Source of the DNA: Lelliottia nimipressuralis
GTDB lineage: Bacteria > Pseudomonadota > Gammaproteobacteria > Enterobacterales > Enterobacteriaceae
Direction: 5' to 3'
Assembly (NCBI RefSeq): GCF_004402045.1
Contig: NZ_SOMG01000003.1
Location: 109,227-173,226 of the forward strand
DNA: 64,000 bases
Shown piece after piece: positions 1 through 12,261 of the stretch. Under the pieces are notes generated by a model. That model saw only the letters and a list, made by a program, of their open reading frames with translations, did not search any database and was not told the origin of the DNA. Numbering within the stretch: the first letter of the stretch is position 1; every line of letters starts with the position of its first letter. Position numbers and translations under genes: made by a program.

Positions 1-1
1 C

Positions 2-2383
2 CTTGCCGCGGAAGAGCAGGCACAGCGTGAAGCGGAAGAACAAGCTCAGCGTGAGGCGGAAGCAACCGCCAAACGTGAAGCAGAATTAAAAGCTGAACGT
101 GAGGCCGCAGAAAAAGCGAAACGCGACGCAAGTGATAAAGTGAAGCGTGACGCTGCGGAAAAAGACAAAGTGAGCAATCAACAGACCGACGAAATGACAA
201 AAACCGCCCAGGCTGAAAAAGCCCGCCGTGAAAATGAAGCTGCCGAGCTGAAGCGTAAAGCGGAAGAAGAAGCCCGCCGTAAGCTTGAAGAAGAAGCTCG
301 CCGTGTGGCTGAAGAAGCGCGCCGTATGGCAGAAGAAAACGAGAAAAATGGTGTGAATACCGCTGAACCGACTGAAGATACCAGCGATTATCACGTGACC
401 ACCTCTCAGCACGCGCGTCAGGCTGAAGACGACAACGACCGTGAAGTTGAAGGTGGTCGCGGTCGTACTCGCAGTACTAAAGCTGCGCGCCCTGCGAAAA
501 AAGGCAATAAGCACGCTGAATCCAAAGCTGACCGTGAAGAAGCACGCGCTGCCGTTCGCGGTGGTAAAGGCGGTAAGCGTAAAGGTTCCGCTCTGCAGCA
601 GAGCTTCCAGAAGCCAGCTCAGGCCGTAAACCGTGACGTTGTGATCGGCGAAACCATCACCGTTGGCGATCTGGCGAACAAGATGGCAGTCAAAGGCTCT
701 CAGGTCATCAAAGCGATGATGAAACTGGGCGCCATGGCAACCATCAACCAGGTTATCGATCAGGAAACCGCACAGCTGGTTGCCGAAGAGATGGGCCATA
801 AAGTTATCCTGCGTCGTGAAAACGAGCTGGAAGAAGCAGTAATGAGCGACCGTGACACAGGTGCTGCGGCTGAACCGCGTGCACCGGTTGTGACCATCAT
901 GGGTCACGTTGACCACGGTAAAACCTCTCTGCTTGACTACATTCGTTCTACTAAGGTTGCCTCTGGTGAAGCGGGTGGTATTACCCAGCACATCGGTGCT
1001 TACCACGTAGAAACAGAAAATGGCATGATCACCTTCCTGGATACCCCAGGCCACGCAGCGTTTACCTCAATGCGTGCTCGTGGTGCTCAGGCTACGGATA
1101 TCGTTGTACTGGTTGTTGCAGCAGATGATGGCGTGATGCCACAGACCATCGAAGCTATTCAGCACGCGAAAGCGGCGCAGGTGCCTTTGGTTGTTGCAGT
1201 CAACAAAATCGATAAGCCAGAAGCCGATATGGACCGCGTGAAGAACGAACTGTCTCAGTACGGCGTTATGCCGGAAGAGTGGGGCGGTGAAGCGCAGTTC
1301 ATCCCAGTATCTGCAAAAGCGGGTACCGGTATCGACGACCTGCTGAATGCTATCCTGCTGCAGGCTGAAGTTCTGGAGCTGAAAGCGATCCGTAATGGTA
1401 TGGCGAGCGGCGCGGTGATCGAATCCTTCCTGGATAAAGGTCGTGGTCCGGTTGCAACTGTTCTGGTTCGCGAAGGTACGCTGAACAAGGGCGACATCGT
1501 TCTGTGTGGCTTCGAATACGGCCGCGTTCGTGCGATGCGTAACGAACTGGGTCAGGAAGTGCTGGAAGCGGGTCCGTCCATTCCTGTGGAAATCCTGGGT
1601 CTGTCCGGTGTTCCGGCTGCTGGTGACGAAGTGACCGTTGTGCGTGACGAGAAGAAAGCGCGTGAAGTGGCACTGTATCGTCAGGGCAAATTCCGTGAAG
1701 TTAAACTGGCTCGTCAGCAGAAATCTAAACTCGAGAACATGTTTGCTAACATGACCGAGGGTGAAGTTCACGAAGTGAACGTCGTTCTGAAAGCCGACGT
1801 TCAGGGTTCTGTGGAAGCGATCTCCGACTCCTTGCTGAAACTGTCTACTGACGAAGTTAAAGTGAAGATCATCGGTTCTGGCGTAGGTGGTATCACCGAA
1901 ACCGACGCCACCCTGGCTGCTGCATCCAACGCGATCCTGGTTGGCTTCAACGTTCGTGCGGATGCGTCTGCGCGTAAAGTGATTGAAGCCGAAAGCCTGG
2001 ATCTGCGTTACTACTCCGTCATCTATAACCTGATCGACGAAGTGAAAGCAGCGATGAGCGGCATGCTGTCTCCTGAGCTGAAACAGCAGATCATCGGTCT
2101 GGCTGAAGTGCGTGACGTGTTCAAATCACCGAAATTCGGTGCGATCGCGGGCTGTATGGTTACCGAAGGTAACATCAAGCGTCACAACCCAATCCGCGTC
2201 CTGCGCGACAACGTGGTTATCTATGAAGGCGAGCTGGAATCCCTGCGCCGCTTCAAAGATGACGTCAACGAAGTCCGTAACGGCATGGAATGTGGTATCG
2301 GCGTGAAGAACTACAACGACGTTCGCGTTGGCGATATGATCGAAGTGTTCGAGATCATCGAAATTCAGCGTACTATTGCATAA
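2..2383 (+). CDS. infB: Translation initiation factor IF-2 (5' end missing)
   Basis: GTPase that places initiator fMet-tRNA on the 30S subunit and promotes subunit joining. The frame is open from base 2, so roughly the first 100 residues lie outside the window; 793 codons are visible against about 890 in E. coli. The visible N-terminal part is a charged Ala/Glu/Arg/Lys-rich helix, followed by the conserved IF2 N2 region, the G domain with GHVDHGKT (G1), DTPGH (G3) and NKID (G4), then domains II-IV ending in EIQRTIA. The internal start sites for the shorter isoforms are conserved. It heads the infB-rbfA-truB-rpsO-pnp cluster. Identification is secure. Confidence 0.98.
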   Translation, partial: LAAEEQAQREAEEQAQREAEATAKREAELKAEREAAEKAKRDASDKVKRDAAEKDKVSNQQTDEMTKTAQAEKARRENEAAELKRKAEEEARRKLEEEARRVAEEARRMAEENEKNGVNTAEPTEDTSDYHVTTSQHARQAEDDNDREVEGGRGRTRSTKAARPAKKGNKHAESKADREEARAAVRGGKGGKRKGSALQQSFQKPAQAVNRDVVIGETITVGDLANKMAVKGSQVIKAMMKLGAMATINQVIDQETAQLVAEEMGHKVILRRENELEEAVMSDRDTGAAAEPRAPVVTIMGHVDHGKTSLLDYIRSTKVASGEAGGITQHIGAYHVETENGMITFLDTPGHAAFTSMRARGAQATDIVVLVVAADDGVMPQTIEAIQHAKAAQVPLVVAVNKIDKPEADMDRVKNELSQYGVMPEEWGGEAQFIPVSAKAGTGIDDLLNAILLQAEVLELKAIRNGMASGAVIESFLDKGRGPVATVLVREGTLNKGDIVLCGFEYGRVRAMRNELGQEVLEAGPSIPVEILGLSGVPAAGDEVTVVRDEKKAREVALYRQGKFREVKLARQQKSKLENMFANMTEGEVHEVNVVLKADVQGSVEAISDSLLKLSTDEVKVKIIGSGVGGITETDATLAAASNAILVGFNVRADASARKVIEAESLDLRYYSVIYNLIDEVKAAMSGMLSPELKQQIIGLAEVRDVFKSPKFGAIAGCMVTEGNIKRHNPIRVLRDNVVIYEGELESLRRFKDDVNEVRNGMECGIGVKNYNDVRVGDMIEVFEIIEIQRTIA
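170..196 (+). other. Internal start codons for short IF-2 isoforms
   Basis: An in-frame GTG at 170 precedes the SNQQTDEM segment and an in-frame ATG lies at 194. In E. coli the equivalent GTG and ATG start IF2-2 (beta) and IF2-3 (gamma). Their conservation suggests the three-isoform arrangement holds here. Use of these starts is inferred by homology. Confidence 0.55.
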
Positions 2384-2395
2384 TGACTGATGTCG

Positions 2396-2421
2396 GCCGG
2401 GAACGCCTCGCGCCACCCGGC
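2396..2421. repeat. Degenerate REP-like palindrome after infB
   Basis: A GCCGGG...CCCGGC imperfect palindrome directly after infB resembles a single decayed REP unit. Probably the 3' boundary structure of the infB message segment. Confidence 0.4.
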
Positions 2422-2430
2422 AATAATTTT

Positions 2431-2455
2431 AAAAAGGGGCTTTAGCCCCTTTTTT
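2431..2455 (+). terminator. Intrinsic terminator/attenuator between infB and rbfA
   Basis: A short GGGGC-TTTA-GCCCC hairpin preceded by A residues and followed by six T residues. Because rbfA follows 16 bases later with no obvious new promoter, it probably gives partial termination. Confidence 0.7.
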
Positions 2456-2471
2456 GTCTGGAGAATTTATT

Positions 2472-2875
2472 ATGGCGAAAGAATTTGGTCGCCCACAGCG
2501 CGTAGCGCAGGAAATGCAGAAAGAGATCGCACTCATTCTGCAACGTGAAATCAAAGACCCACGCGTCGGCATGATGACCACCGTTTCCGGTGTGGAAATG
2601 TCCCGTGATCTGGCCTATGCCAAAGTGTTCGTCACCTTCCTGAACGATCAGGACGAAGCCGCAGTGAAAAACGGCATTAAAGCGCTACAGGAAGCTTCTG
2701 GTTTCATCCGCTCTCTGCTCGGCAAAGCGATGCGCCTGCGTATCGTGCCTGAACTGACCTTCTTCTACGACAACTCGCTGGTCGAAGGTATGCGCATGTC
2801 CAACCTGGTGACCAGCGTGGTTAAACATGACGATGAGCGTCGTGTTAACCCGGCGGACGACAGCAAGGAGGACTA

Positions 2876-2876
<1 letters not shown>
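2472..2876 (+). CDS. rbfA: 30S ribosome-binding factor A
   Basis: Small KH-fold protein that binds the 5' helix region of 16S rRNA during late 30S maturation and supports growth in the cold. 134 residues starting [15 protein letters not shown], matching the E. coli protein (133) along its length, with an acidic C-terminal tail (DDSKED). The start at 2472 was chosen over an upstream TTG (2454) because it gives the family N-terminus and is preceded by a TGGAG ribosome-binding site. The stop overlaps the truB start by one base, so the two are likely translationally coupled. Confidence 0.97.
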
Positions 2877-4250
<1,374 letters not shown>

Positions 4251-4266
4251 GTCTTGCGAGTTTCAG

Positions 4267-4293
4267 AAAAGGGGGCCTGATGGCCCCTTTTTT
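4267..4293 (+). terminator. rpsO intrinsic terminator (t1)
   Basis: Hairpin GGGGGCC-TGAT-GGCCCC with A residues before it and a run of T residues after it, 16 bases past the rpsO stop. It corresponds to E. coli t1, which lets only part of transcription continue into pnp. Confidence 0.85.
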
Positions 4294-4360
4294 CAACCAG
4301 ACGGCAGCAATTCACTGGAAACTATTGTATTGTTGCTATAAATGATCTTCATTGCAGAGG

Positions 4361-4468
4361 TTCGCGCGGCTAATGAGAGGCTTCACCCATGGGGGTGTTG
4401 GTTGTCATTAGTCGCGAGGATGCGAAGAAGGTCGGGTTAAATCGACAGCACACCGGTGGTGTGCTGTC
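4361..4468 (+). promoter_or_regulatory. pnp leader: RNase III stem-loop and second hairpin
   Basis: Two structures precede pnp. A long stem pairs 4361-4389 with 4391-4426 (for example CGGCTAATGA with TCATTAGTCG). A perfect 11-bp hairpin follows at 4444-4454/4458-4468. In E. coli, RNase III cuts the long stem and PNPase then degrades the remaining duplex, repressing its own translation. The layout is the same here. Confidence 0.7.
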
Positions 4469-4492
4469 AAACATTTAAGAAAGGACAGAACT

Positions 4493-6631
4493 TTGCTGAA
4501 TCCGATCGTTCGTAAATTCCAGTACGGTCAACATACCGTCACGCTGGAAACCGGCATGATGGCACGTCAGGCTACTGCTGCCGTTATGGTAAGCATGGAT
4601 GACACTGCGGTATTCGTTACCGTTGTTGGCCAGAAAAAAGCTAAACCAGGTCAGGATTTCTTCCCGCTGACCGTTAACTACCAGGAGCGTACCTACGCTG
4701 CCGGTAAAATCCCGGGTGGTTTCTTCCGTCGTGAAGGCCGTCCAAGCGAAGGTGAAACCCTGATCGCGCGTCTGATTGACCGCCCGGTTCGTCCGCTGTT
4801 CCCGGAAGGCTTCGTTAACGAAGTGCAGGTTATTGCGACCGTTGTTTCCGTTAACCCACAGGTTAACCCGGACATCGTGGCGATGATCGGTGCATCTGCT
4901 GCCCTGTCACTGTCTGGTATTCCATTCAATGGTCCAATCGGTGCGGCGCGCGTTGGTTACATCAATGACCAGTATGTGCTGAACCCAACTCAGGAAGAGC
5001 TGAAAGAAAGTAAGCTGGACCTGGTTGTTGCGGGTACTGAAGCGGCTGTGCTGATGGTTGAATCCGAAGCTGAACTGCTGAGCGAAGACCAGATGCTGGG
5101 CGCAGTGGTCTTCGGCCACGATCAGCAGCAGGTTGTTATCCAGAACATCAACGACCTGGTGAAAGAAGCCGGTAAACCACGTTGGGACTGGCAGCCTGAA
5201 GCGGTAAACGACGCGCTGAACGCACGCGTTGCTGCACTGGCGGGCGCACGTCTGAGCGATGCATACCGCATCACCGACAAGCAAGAGCGTTACGCGCAGA
5301 TTGATGTCATCAAATCTGAAACCATCGCTACGCTGGTTGCTGAGGATGAATCTCTGGACGCTAACGAGCTGAGCGAAATTCTGCACGCTATCGAGAAAAA
5401 TGCTGTTCGTAGCCGCGTACTGGCAGGCGAGCCGCGTATCGATGGTCGTGAGAAAGACATGATCCGCGGTCTGGACGTTCGTACTGGCGTACTGCCACGT
5501 ACTCACGGTTCTGCACTGTTCACCCGTGGCGAAACTCAGGCGCTGGTTACCGCGACCCTGGGTACTGCGCGTGACGCACAGAACATCGACGAACTGATGG
5601 GCGAGCGCACCGACAGCTTCCTGTTCCACTATAACTTCCCTCCGTACTCCGTAGGTGAAACCGGTATGGTTGGCTCGCCTAAGCGTCGTGAAATTGGTCA
5701 CGGCCGTCTGGCGAAGCGCGGCGTGCTGGCAGTGATGCCAGAAGCGGATAAATTCCCGTACACCGTGCGTGTGGTTTCTGAAATCACTGAATCCAACGGT
5801 TCTTCTTCCATGGCTTCCGTGTGTGGCGCATCTCTGGCGCTGATGGATGCAGGCGTGCCGATCAAAGCCGCTGTTGCGGGTATCGCAATGGGTCTGGTGA
5901 AAGAAGGCGACAACTTTGTTGTGCTGTCTGACATTCTGGGCGACGAAGATCACCTGGGTGATATGGACTTCAAAGTGGCGGGTTCCCGCGACGGTATCTC
6001 TGCTCTGCAGATGGATATCAAAATTGAAGGCATCACCAAAGAGATCATGCAGGTTGCTCTGAACCAGGCTAAGGGTGCACGTCTGCACATCCTGGGCGTG
6101 ATGGAACAGGCGATTAACGCGCCACGTGGCGACATTTCTCAGTTTGCGCCGCGTATCCACACCATCAAGATCAATCCAGACAAGATCAAAGATGTTATCG
6201 GTAAGGGCGGTTCCGTAATCCGTGCGCTGACCGAAGAGACTGGCACCACGATCGAAATCGAAGATGACGGTACTGTGAAAATCGCAGCAACCGACGGCGA
6301 GAAAGCGAAATTCGCGATTCGTCGTATCGAAGAAATCACTGCAGAAATCGAAGTGGGCCGCGTCTACGCAGGTAAAGTGACCCGTATCGTTGACTTTGGC
6401 GCGTTCGTTGCCATTGGTGGCGGTAAAGAAGGTCTGGTTCACATCTCTCAGATCGCTGACAAGCGTGTAGAGAAAGTGACCGATTACCTGCAGATGGGTC
6501 AGGAAGTACCGGTTAAAGTTCTGGAAGTTGATCGCCAGGGCCGTATCCGTCTGAGCATTAAAGAAGCAACCGAGCAGTCTCAGCCAGCTGCTGCGCCAGA
6601 AGCACAGGCAGCAGAACAGCAAGGCGAGTAA
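4493..6631 (+). CDS. pnp: Polynucleotide phosphorylase
   Basis: Phosphorolytic 3'-5' exoribonuclease, a trimeric component of the RNA degradosome with RNase E, also stabilising some sRNAs. 712 residues (E. coli 711): two RNase PH domains (about 1-230 and 310-545) joined by a helical domain, then KH ([11 protein letters not shown]) and S1 ([19 protein letters not shown]) RNA-binding domains and an Ala/Gln-rich tail. It starts with TTG, as in E. coli, after AAAGGACAG. Autoregulated through the leader structures upstream. Confidence 0.98.
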   Translation: MLNPIVRKFQYGQHTVTLETGMMARQATAAVMVSMDDTAVFVTVVGQKKAKPGQDFFPLTVNYQERTYAAGKIPGGFFRREGRPSEGETLIARLIDRPVRPLFPEGFVNEVQVIATVVSVNPQVNPDIVAMIGASAALSLSGIPFNGPIGAARVGYINDQYVLNPTQEELKESKLDLVVAGTEAAVLMVESEAELLSEDQMLGAVVFGHDQQQVVIQNINDLVKEAGKPRWDWQPEAVNDALNARVAALAGARLSDAYRITDKQERYAQIDVIKSETIATLVAEDESLDANELSEILHAIEKNAVRSRVLAGEPRIDGREKDMIRGLDVRTGVLPRTHGSALFTRGETQALVTATLGTARDAQNIDELMGERTDSFLFHYNFPPYSVGETGMVGSPKRREIGHGRLAKRGVLAVMPEADKFPYTVRVVSEITESNGSSSMASVCGASLALMDAGVPIKAAVAGIAMGLVKEGDNFVVLSDILGDEDHLGDMDFKVAGSRDGISALQMDIKIEGITKEIMQVALNQAKGARLHILGVMEQAINAPRGDISQFAPRIHTIKINPDKIKDVIGKGGSVIRALTEETGTTIEIEDDGTVKIAATDGEKAKFAIRRIEEITAEIEVGRVYAGKVTRIVDFGAFVAIGGGKEGLVHISQIADKRVEKVTDYLQMGQEVPVKVLEVDRQGRIRLSIKEATEQSQPAAAPEAQAAEQQGE

Positions 6632-6641
6632 GTTGCAATTT

Positions 6642-6662
6642 GCCCTCCGCTTTGCGGAGGGC
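6642..6662 (+). terminator. Hairpin after pnp
   Basis: GCCCTCCGC-TTT-GCGGAGGGC, a perfect 9-bp stem ten bases after the pnp stop. It lacks a T-run, so it may protect or process the 3' end rather than terminate efficiently, allowing read-through to nlpI. Confidence 0.55.
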
Positions 6663-6739
6663 CTATTATCAGGCAGGACGCCTTGTTAAGCCGCCGGGGG
6701 ACAGGACGTTCATCCAATTGTTGTCTTCGGGAGTGGGAA

Positions 6740-7624
6740 ATGAAGCCTTTTTTGCGCTGGTGTTTCGTTGCGACAGCTTTAACGCTGGCAGGATGCAGCA
6801 ACTCTGCCTGGCGTAAGAGCGAAGTCCTCGCAGTGCCATTGCAACCGACTTTGCAGCAGGAAGTGATCCTGGCACGCATGGAACAAATACTTGCCAGTCG
6901 GGCTTTAACCGATGACGAACGCGCACAGCTTTTATATGAGCGCGGAGTGTTGTATGATAGTCTCGGTCTGAGGGCATTAGCGCGAAATGATTTTTCACAA
7001 GCGCTGGCTATCCGACCTGATATGCCTGAAGTATTCAATTACTTAGGCATTTATTTAACGCAGGCAGGCAATTTTGATGCTGCCTATGAAGCGTTTGATT
7101 CTGTACTTGAGCTTGATCCAACTTACAACTACGCGCACTTGAATCGCGGTATCGCATTGTATTACGGCGGTCGTGATAAGTTAGCGCAAGATGATCTGCT
7201 GGCGTTTTATCAAGACGATCCTAATGATCCTTTCCGTAGCCTGTGGCTTTACATCGTTGAGCGGAAGCTCGATGAGAAGCAGGCAAAAGAGGCACTGAAG
7301 CAGCGCTTCGATAAATCGGACAAGGAACAGTGGGGATGGAACATTGTCGAGTTCTACCTGGGCAACATTAGCGAAGCAACGCTGATGGAACGCCTCAAGG
7401 CGGACGCAACGGATAACACCTCGCTCGCTGAGCATCTCAGTGAAACCAACTTCTATTTAGGTAAGTACTACCTAAGTCTGGGGGATATGGACAGCGCTAC
7501 GGCACTGTTCAAATTAGCGGTTGCTAACAACGTACACAACTTCGTTGAGCACCGTTATGCATTGTTGGAATTATCGCTCTTGGGCCAGGAGCAAGACGAC
7601 CTGGCAGAATCGGACCAGCAATAG
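6740..7624 (+). CDS. nlpI: Lipoprotein NlpI (TPR adaptor)
   Basis: Outer-membrane lipoprotein that scaffolds peptidoglycan endopeptidases and delivers MepS to the Prc protease. 294 residues, equal to E. coli. Signal peptide with lipobox LAGC (lipidated C19), then TPR repeats (about 60-200; for example [17 protein letters not shown]) and a helical C-terminus. ATG 6740 after GGGAGTGGGAAA was chosen over an upstream start because it begins the lipoprotein signal. Lies between pnp and deaD as in E. coli, and may partly be expressed from pnp read-through. Confidence 0.97.
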   Translation: MKPFLRWCFVATALTLAGCSNSAWRKSEVLAVPLQPTLQQEVILARMEQILASRALTDDERAQLLYERGVLYDSLGLRALARNDFSQALAIRPDMPEVFNYLGIYLTQAGNFDAAYEAFDSVLELDPTYNYAHLNRGIALYYGGRDKLAQDDLLAFYQDDPNDPFRSLWLYIVERKLDEKQAKEALKQRFDKSDKEQWGWNIVEFYLGNISEATLMERLKADATDNTSLAEHLSETNFYLGKYYLSLGDMDSATALFKLAVANNVHNFVEHRYALLELSLLGQEQDDLAESDQQ

Positions 7625-7731
7625 CTGACGACATAAACATCAGCCCGTAATCTTTTGATTGTCATCACCTTAACTGGTGAGGGCGTTGTTGTTCGTCAAT
7701 ACACCTACTTTGAGCCGGTTCACACTTTTCA

Positions 7732-7812
7732 ATGAAAATTGCTAATCATTTTCACGATGAGCTAAGTAGACTGGCCGCCATTAATATCGAGGCACTTGTA
7801 CTACATGGCTGA
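7732..7812 (+). CDS. yrbN: Small protein YrbN, overlapping the deaD start
   Basis: 26-codon frame beginning [11 protein letters not shown] and ending EALVLHG, which I recognise as YrbN, a small protein known from E. coli directly upstream of deaD. It ends 8 bases inside deaD (deaD ATG at 7805, yrbN stop at 7810-7812), so ribosomes finishing yrbN are placed at the deaD start: a leader-peptide-like coupling. No function of the peptide itself is known to me. Conservation of the whole frame supports real translation. Confidence 0.8.
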   Translation: MKIANHFHDELSRLAAINIEALVLHG

Positions 7813-9703
7813 ATTCGAAACCACTTTTGCAGATCTGGGCCTGAAGGCTCCTATCCTTGAAGCCCTTAACGATCTGGGTTACGAAAAACCATCTCCGATC
7901 CAGGCTGAGTGTATCCCACACCTGCTTTCTGGTCGTGACGTGCTGGGCATGGCCCAGACTGGTAGCGGTAAAACTGCAGCGTTCTCGCTGCCGCTGCTGA
8001 ACAACATTGATCCGGACCTGCGTGCACCGCAGATCCTCGTCCTGGCTCCAACCCGTGAACTGGCTGTTCAGGTTGCTGAAGCAATGACGGAATTCTCTAA
8101 ACATATGCGCGGCGTAAACGTGGTAGCCCTGTACGGCGGCCAGCGTTATGACGTGCAGTTACGCGCCCTGCGCCAGGGTCCACAGATTGTTGTCGGTACG
8201 CCGGGCCGTCTGCTGGATCACCTGAAGCGCGGTACTCTGGACCTCTCAAAACTGAGCGGCCTGGTACTGGATGAAGCAGATGAAATGCTGCGTATGGGCT
8301 TCATCGAAGACGTCGAAACCATCATGGCGCAGATCCCGGACGGTCATCAGACCGCGCTGTTCTCTGCCACCATGCCAGAAGCGATTCGTCGTATCACCAA
8401 ACGCTTCATGAAAGATCCTCAGGAAGTGCGTATTCAGTCCAGCGTAACCACTCGCCCGGACATCAGCCAGAGCTACTGGTCTGTGTACGGCATGCGCAAA
8501 AACGAAGCGCTGGTACGTTTCCTGGAAGCGGAAGATTTTGATGCGGCGATTATCTTCGTTCGTACTAAAAACGCGACCCTGGAAGTGGCTGAAGCCCTGG
8601 AACGTAGCGGCTACAACAGCGCAGCGCTGAACGGCGACATGAACCAGGCCCTGCGTGAGCAGACTCTGGAGCGTCTGAAAGACGGTCGTCTGGATATCCT
8701 GATTGCAACCGACGTGGCAGCACGTGGTCTGGACGTTGAGCGTATCAGCCTGGTTGTAAACTACGACATCCCAATGGATTCAGAGTCTTACGTTCACCGT
8801 ATCGGTCGTACCGGTCGTGCGGGTCGTGCTGGCCGTGCATTGCTGTTCGTTGAGAACCGCGAGCGTCGTCTGCTGCGTAACATCGAACGCACCATGAAGC
8901 TGACCATTCCAGAAGCTGACCTGCCAAACGCAGATCTGCTGGGCAAACGTCGTCTGGAAAAATTTGCCGCGAAAGTACAGCAGCAGCTGGAAAGCAGCGA
9001 TCTGGATCAGTACCGTGCGCTGCTGTCGCAGATTCAGCCTACCGCTGAAGGCGAAGAGCTGGACATGGAAACCCTGGCTGCAGCGCTGCTGAAAATGGCT
9101 CAGGGCGAACGTAGCCTGATCGTGCCACCAGATGCACCGATGCGTCCTAAGCGTGAATTCCGTGACCGTGACGATCGCTTCGAACGTCGTGGTGACCGTA
9201 ACGATCGTAACGATCGTGGTCCACGTGCAGACCGTCCAGAGCGTGGTGGTGAAGACCGTCCACGTCGTGAACGCCGTGACGCGGGTGACATGGAACTGTA
9301 CCGCATTGAAGTGGGCCGTGATGATGGTGTTGAAGTTCGTCACATCGTTGGCGCGATCGCTAACGAAGGCGACATCAGCAGCCGTTACATTGGTAACATC
9401 AAGCTGTTCGGTACGCACTCTACCATCGAACTGCCAAAAGGCATGCCGGGTGAAGTACTGCAGCACTTTACGCGTACCCGCATCCTGAACAAGCCGATGA
9501 ACATGCAGCTGATGGGCGATGCACAGCCACGCCCTGACCGCGGCGGTGAACGTCGTGGCGGTGGTCGCAGCTTCGGTGGCGAACGTCGTGAAGGCGGTCG
9601 CAGCGAAGGTCGCGGTGGTGAACCTCGTCGTTTCTCTGGCGAGCGCCGTGAAAGCCGTGGCCCACGTCGTGACGAAGGCACCAGCCGTCGCCGTGACGCG
9701 TAA
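7805..9703 (+). CDS. deaD: DEAD-box RNA helicase DeaD/CsdA
   Basis: ATP-dependent RNA helicase for 50S assembly and mRNA decay in the cold; associates with the degradosome. 632 residues (E. coli 629). Q motif near the N-terminus, AQTGSGKT (I), PTRELA (Ia), DEAD (II), SAT (III) and [11 protein letters not shown] (VI), then the DbpA-like RNA-binding domain (about 490-560). Two Arg/Gly/Asp-rich low-complexity stretches flank that domain and carry repeated RRE/GGR units. Start 7805 gives [12 protein letters not shown]; it overlaps yrbN. The long leader (7625-7804) is consistent with cold-shock control. Confidence 0.98.
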   Translation: MAEFETTFADLGLKAPILEALNDLGYEKPSPIQAECIPHLLSGRDVLGMAQTGSGKTAAFSLPLLNNIDPDLRAPQILVLAPTRELAVQVAEAMTEFSKHMRGVNVVALYGGQRYDVQLRALRQGPQIVVGTPGRLLDHLKRGTLDLSKLSGLVLDEADEMLRMGFIEDVETIMAQIPDGHQTALFSATMPEAIRRITKRFMKDPQEVRIQSSVTTRPDISQSYWSVYGMRKNEALVRFLEAEDFDAAIIFVRTKNATLEVAEALERSGYNSAALNGDMNQALREQTLERLKDGRLDILIATDVAARGLDVERISLVVNYDIPMDSESYVHRIGRTGRAGRAGRALLFVENRERRLLRNIERTMKLTIPEADLPNADLLGKRRLEKFAAKVQQQLESSDLDQYRALLSQIQPTAEGEELDMETLAAALLKMAQGERSLIVPPDAPMRPKREFRDRDDRFERRGDRNDRNDRGPRADRPERGGEDRPRRERRDAGDMELYRIEVGRDDGVEVRHIVGAIANEGDISSRYIGNIKLFGTHSTIELPKGMPGEVLQHFTRTRILNKPMNMQLMGDAQPRPDRGGERRGGGRSFGGERREGGRSEGRGGEPRRFSGERRESRGPRRDEGTSRRRDA

Positions 9704-9735
9704 GCCTTACGCAACTGACGTAAAGTAAAATATAC

Positions 9736-9767
9736 AGCCCCGATACACGCTATCGGGGCTTTTTTTA
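9736..9767 (+). terminator. deaD intrinsic terminator
   Basis: AGCCCCGATA-CACGC-TATCGGGGCT stem followed by seven T residues, 32 bases after deaD. It separates deaD from mtr. Confidence 0.92.
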
Positions 9768-9774
9768 TTCCTTT

Positions 9775-9811
9775 TGTACTCTTGTACTGGTACAGTGCGT
9801 CACATTAAAAT
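9775..9811 (+). promoter_or_regulatory. mtr promoter with TrpR-type operator
   Basis: TTGTAC at 9782-9787 and TTAAAA/TAAAAT at 9805-9811 form a promoter with 17-18 base spacing. The -35 area carries GTACTGGTAC and flanking TGTACT repeats, as in the TrpR operator of E. coli mtr. Repression by TrpR with tryptophan is inferred by homology. Confidence 0.6.
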
Positions 9812-9845
9812 GCAGAACCGCATTATTGACTGGAGAATAGGCTGT

Positions 9846-11090
9846 ATGGCGACACTAACCACCACCCAAACGTCACCTTCGCTGCTTGGCGGCGTGGTGA
9901 TCATCGGCGGAACCATTATTGGTGCCGGGATGTTCTCCCTGCCCGTGGTCATGTCCGGTGCGTGGTTCTTCTGGTCGCTGGCCGCGCTGGTCTTTACCTG
10001 GTTCTGCATGCTCCATTCCGGGCTGATGATCCTCGAAGCCAACCTGAACTACCGCATTGGCTCCAGCTTCGACACCATCACCAAAGATCTGCTAGGCAAA
10101 GGCTGGAACCTGGTGAACGGGCTTTCCATCGCGTTTGTACTCTATATCCTGACCTATGCGTATATTTCGGCGAGCGGCTCGATTCTGCATCACACCTTCT
10201 CGGAAATGTCGCTGAACGTTCCGGCGCGTCTGGCGGGATTGTGCTTTGCACTGGGCGTGGCGTTTATCGTCTGGATGAGTACCAAAGCGGTGAGCCGGAT
10301 GACGGCCATCGTATTGGGCGCAAAGGTTATCACCTTCTTCCTGACGTTCGGCAGCCTGCTGGGGCACGTGACGCCGGCAACGCTGTTTAACGTCGCCGAA
10401 GTGAATACTTCCTACACGCCGTATCTGCTGATGACGCTGCCGTTCTGCCTGGCGTCGTTCGGCTACCACGGTAACGTACCAAGCCTGATGAAATACTACG
10501 GCAAGGATCCGCGTACCATCGTGAAGTGTCTGGTCTACGGTACGCTGCTGGCGCTGGGGCTGTACGTCATCTGGCTGCTTGGGACGATGGGTAACATCCC
10601 GCGCCCGGAATTCATCGGCATTGCGCAGAAGGGCGGTAACATTGATGTGCTGGTGCAGGCGTTGAGCGGCGTGTTGAATAGCCGCAGTCTGGATCTGCTG
10701 CTGGTGGTATTCTCCAACTTTGCGGTGGCGAGCTCGTTCCTCGGCGTGACGCTGGGCTTGTTTGACTACCTGGCGGACCTGTTTGGCTTTGATGATTCTG
10801 CGATGGGGCGCTTCAAAACTGCGCTGCTGACCTTCCTGCCACCTATCGTGGGTGGCCTGCTGTGGCCGAACGGTTTCCTGTACGCCATCGGCTATGCAGG
10901 GCTGGCGGCAACTATCTGGGCGGCAATTGTGCCCGCGCTGCTGGCACGTAAATCACGTAACCGCTTCGGCAGCCCTAAATTCCGCGTCTGGGGCGGCAAG
11001 CCGATGATTGCGCTGATTCTGGTGTTTGGTGTTGGCAACGCGCTGGTCCACGTGCTGTCGAGCTTCAACCTGTTGCCTGTGTATCAGTAA
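9846..11090 (+). CDS. mtr: Tryptophan-specific permease Mtr
   Basis: Inner-membrane proton symporter for tryptophan (and indole), of the HAAAP/STP family. 414 residues, same as E. coli, with about 11 hydrophobic segments and the N-terminal [14 protein letters not shown] signature. Start 9846 was chosen because it gives [12 protein letters not shown] and follows a GGAG-like site; the upstream extension would translate the operator region. Single-gene unit between its own operator and a REP element. Confidence 0.97.
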   Translation: MATLTTTQTSPSLLGGVVIIGGTIIGAGMFSLPVVMSGAWFFWSLAALVFTWFCMLHSGLMILEANLNYRIGSSFDTITKDLLGKGWNLVNGLSIAFVLYILTYAYISASGSILHHTFSEMSLNVPARLAGLCFALGVAFIVWMSTKAVSRMTAIVLGAKVITFFLTFGSLLGHVTPATLFNVAEVNTSYTPYLLMTLPFCLASFGYHGNVPSLMKYYGKDPRTIVKCLVYGTLLALGLYVIWLLGTMGNIPRPEFIGIAQKGGNIDVLVQALSGVLNSRSLDLLLVVFSNFAVASSFLGVTLGLFDYLADLFGFDDSAMGRFKTALLTFLPPIVGGLLWPNGFLYAIGYAGLAATIWAAIVPALLARKSRNRFGSPKFRVWGGKPMIALILVFGVGNALVHVLSSFNLLPVYQ

Positions 11091-11097
11091 ACAGAAA

Positions 11098-11168
11098 GCC
11101 CGGTGGCGCTACGCTTACCGGGCCTACATGGATCGCGTAGGCCGGATAAGGCGAAGCCGCCATCCGGC
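11098..11168. repeat. BIME: two inverted REP units
   Basis: GCCCGGTGGCGCTACGCTTA... paired with a reverse unit ending in AGCCGCCATCCGGC. Intergenic between the convergent mtr and yhbW; likely stabilises 3' ends. Confidence 0.85.
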
Positions 11169-11175
11169 AAAAAGG

Positions 11176-12183
11176 CTACCCCACCAACTCCTCTTTCACC
11201 TGCATCGCCAGCTCAAACGAATGCAAACGCGCCTGGTGATCGAAAATCTGGCCGTTAACCATAATCTCATCGGCCTGCGTCTCACGCAGCACCGCTTCAA
11301 GCCCGTGACGCACCTTCGCTTTATCACCCACCAGCGACATGCTCAGCGCCTGTTGAACGCCATACTGCTCGGAGGCTGACCACAGCTGATGCATATTTTC
11401 CACTGGCGGCGGAAGCTGGCCCGTCTCACCGCGACGCAGCTTCACAAACGCCTGCTGCATGGAGGTAAACAGGAATTCCGCGTCGCGATTGCTGTCGGCG
11501 GCAATGATATTGATACACACCATCGCGTACGGTTTCTCCAGACGCTCGGACGGTTTGAAGTTCGTGCGGTAGAGATGCAGCGCCTGATGCAGCATATCCG
11601 GTGCGAAGTGCGAGGCAAACGCAAACGGCAGCCCCAGCTGTGCGGCAAGCTGCGCGCTATAAAGACTTGAACCTAACAGCCACACCGGGATCTTCTCACC
11701 ATAGCCTGGCACCGGGCGCACGTGCGGGTTCGGGTCACGCGCGTCGAACCAGTCCACCAGTTCAGCCACGTCGCGTGGGAAATTGTCGATATCGCCGCTC
11801 ATATGGCGACGCAGGGCGCGCATGGTCGGCTGGTCACTGCCCGGCGCCCGGCCAAGCCCTAAATCTATACGGCCCGGATAGAGCGTATTCAGCGTGCCAA
11901 ACTGCTCGGCAATCACCAGCGGGGCGTGGTTCGGCAGCATCACGCCGCCGGAGCCCAGGTGCAGGGTAGTGGTATTGGCCGCCAGATAGCCGATCAGAAC
12001 CGAGGTTGCCGCACTGGCGATGCCGACCATGTTGTGGTGCTCGGCCAGCCAGTAGCGGTGATAGCCACGTTTTTCTGCTAACTGAGCGAGATCGAGAGAG
12101 TGTGAAAAGGCCTCTCTTGCCGAGGAGCCTTGTGGGATCGGCGCCAGATCCAGCACCGAAAACGGAATGGTTTTGTCAGTCAT
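11176..12183 (-). CDS. yhbW: Luciferase-like monooxygenase family protein YhbW
   Basis: 335-residue flavin-dependent (bacterial luciferase-like) oxidoreductase, by family a TIM barrel binding reduced FMN. Visible signatures include the N-terminal [16 protein letters not shown], the AEHHN motif and GLGRAPGSD. Essentially collinear with E. coli YhbW, whose substrate is unknown. It is a separate minus-strand gene downstream of ubiUV with an 80-base gap; no operon link to ubiUV is evident beyond direction. Confidence 0.93.
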   Translation of the reverse strand: MTDKTIPFSVLDLAPIPQGSSAREAFSHSLDLAQLAEKRGYHRYWLAEHHNMVGIASAATSVLIGYLAANTTTLHLGSGGVMLPNHAPLVIAEQFGTLNTLYPGRIDLGLGRAPGSDQPTMRALRRHMSGDIDNFPRDVAELVDWFDARDPNPHVRPVPGYGEKIPVWLLGSSLYSAQLAAQLGLPFAFASHFAPDMLHQALHLYRTNFKPSERLEKPYAMVCINIIAADSNRDAEFLFTSMQQAFVKLRRGETGQLPPPVENMHQLWSASEQYGVQQALSMSLVGDKAKVRHGLEAVLRETQADEIMVNGQIFDHQARLHSFELAMQVKEELVG

Positions 12184-12261
12184 AACAGCTCACTTTGTCG
12201 ACGGTCATTCTTTAATACTGCATTAAAAAATCATAACCGTTGTTAACAAAGTGAGCCTTTT

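Noticed and set aside
86..1054. 322-codon minus-strand frame opposite infB
   Set aside because: Phe/Thr-rich antisense of the charged IF-2 N-terminus; no ribosome-binding site.
4907..6622. 571-codon open frame on the minus strand opposite pnp
   Set aside because: Shadow frame created by strong codon bias in pnp; the composition (His/Phe/Cys-rich) is not protein-like and no start signal is present.
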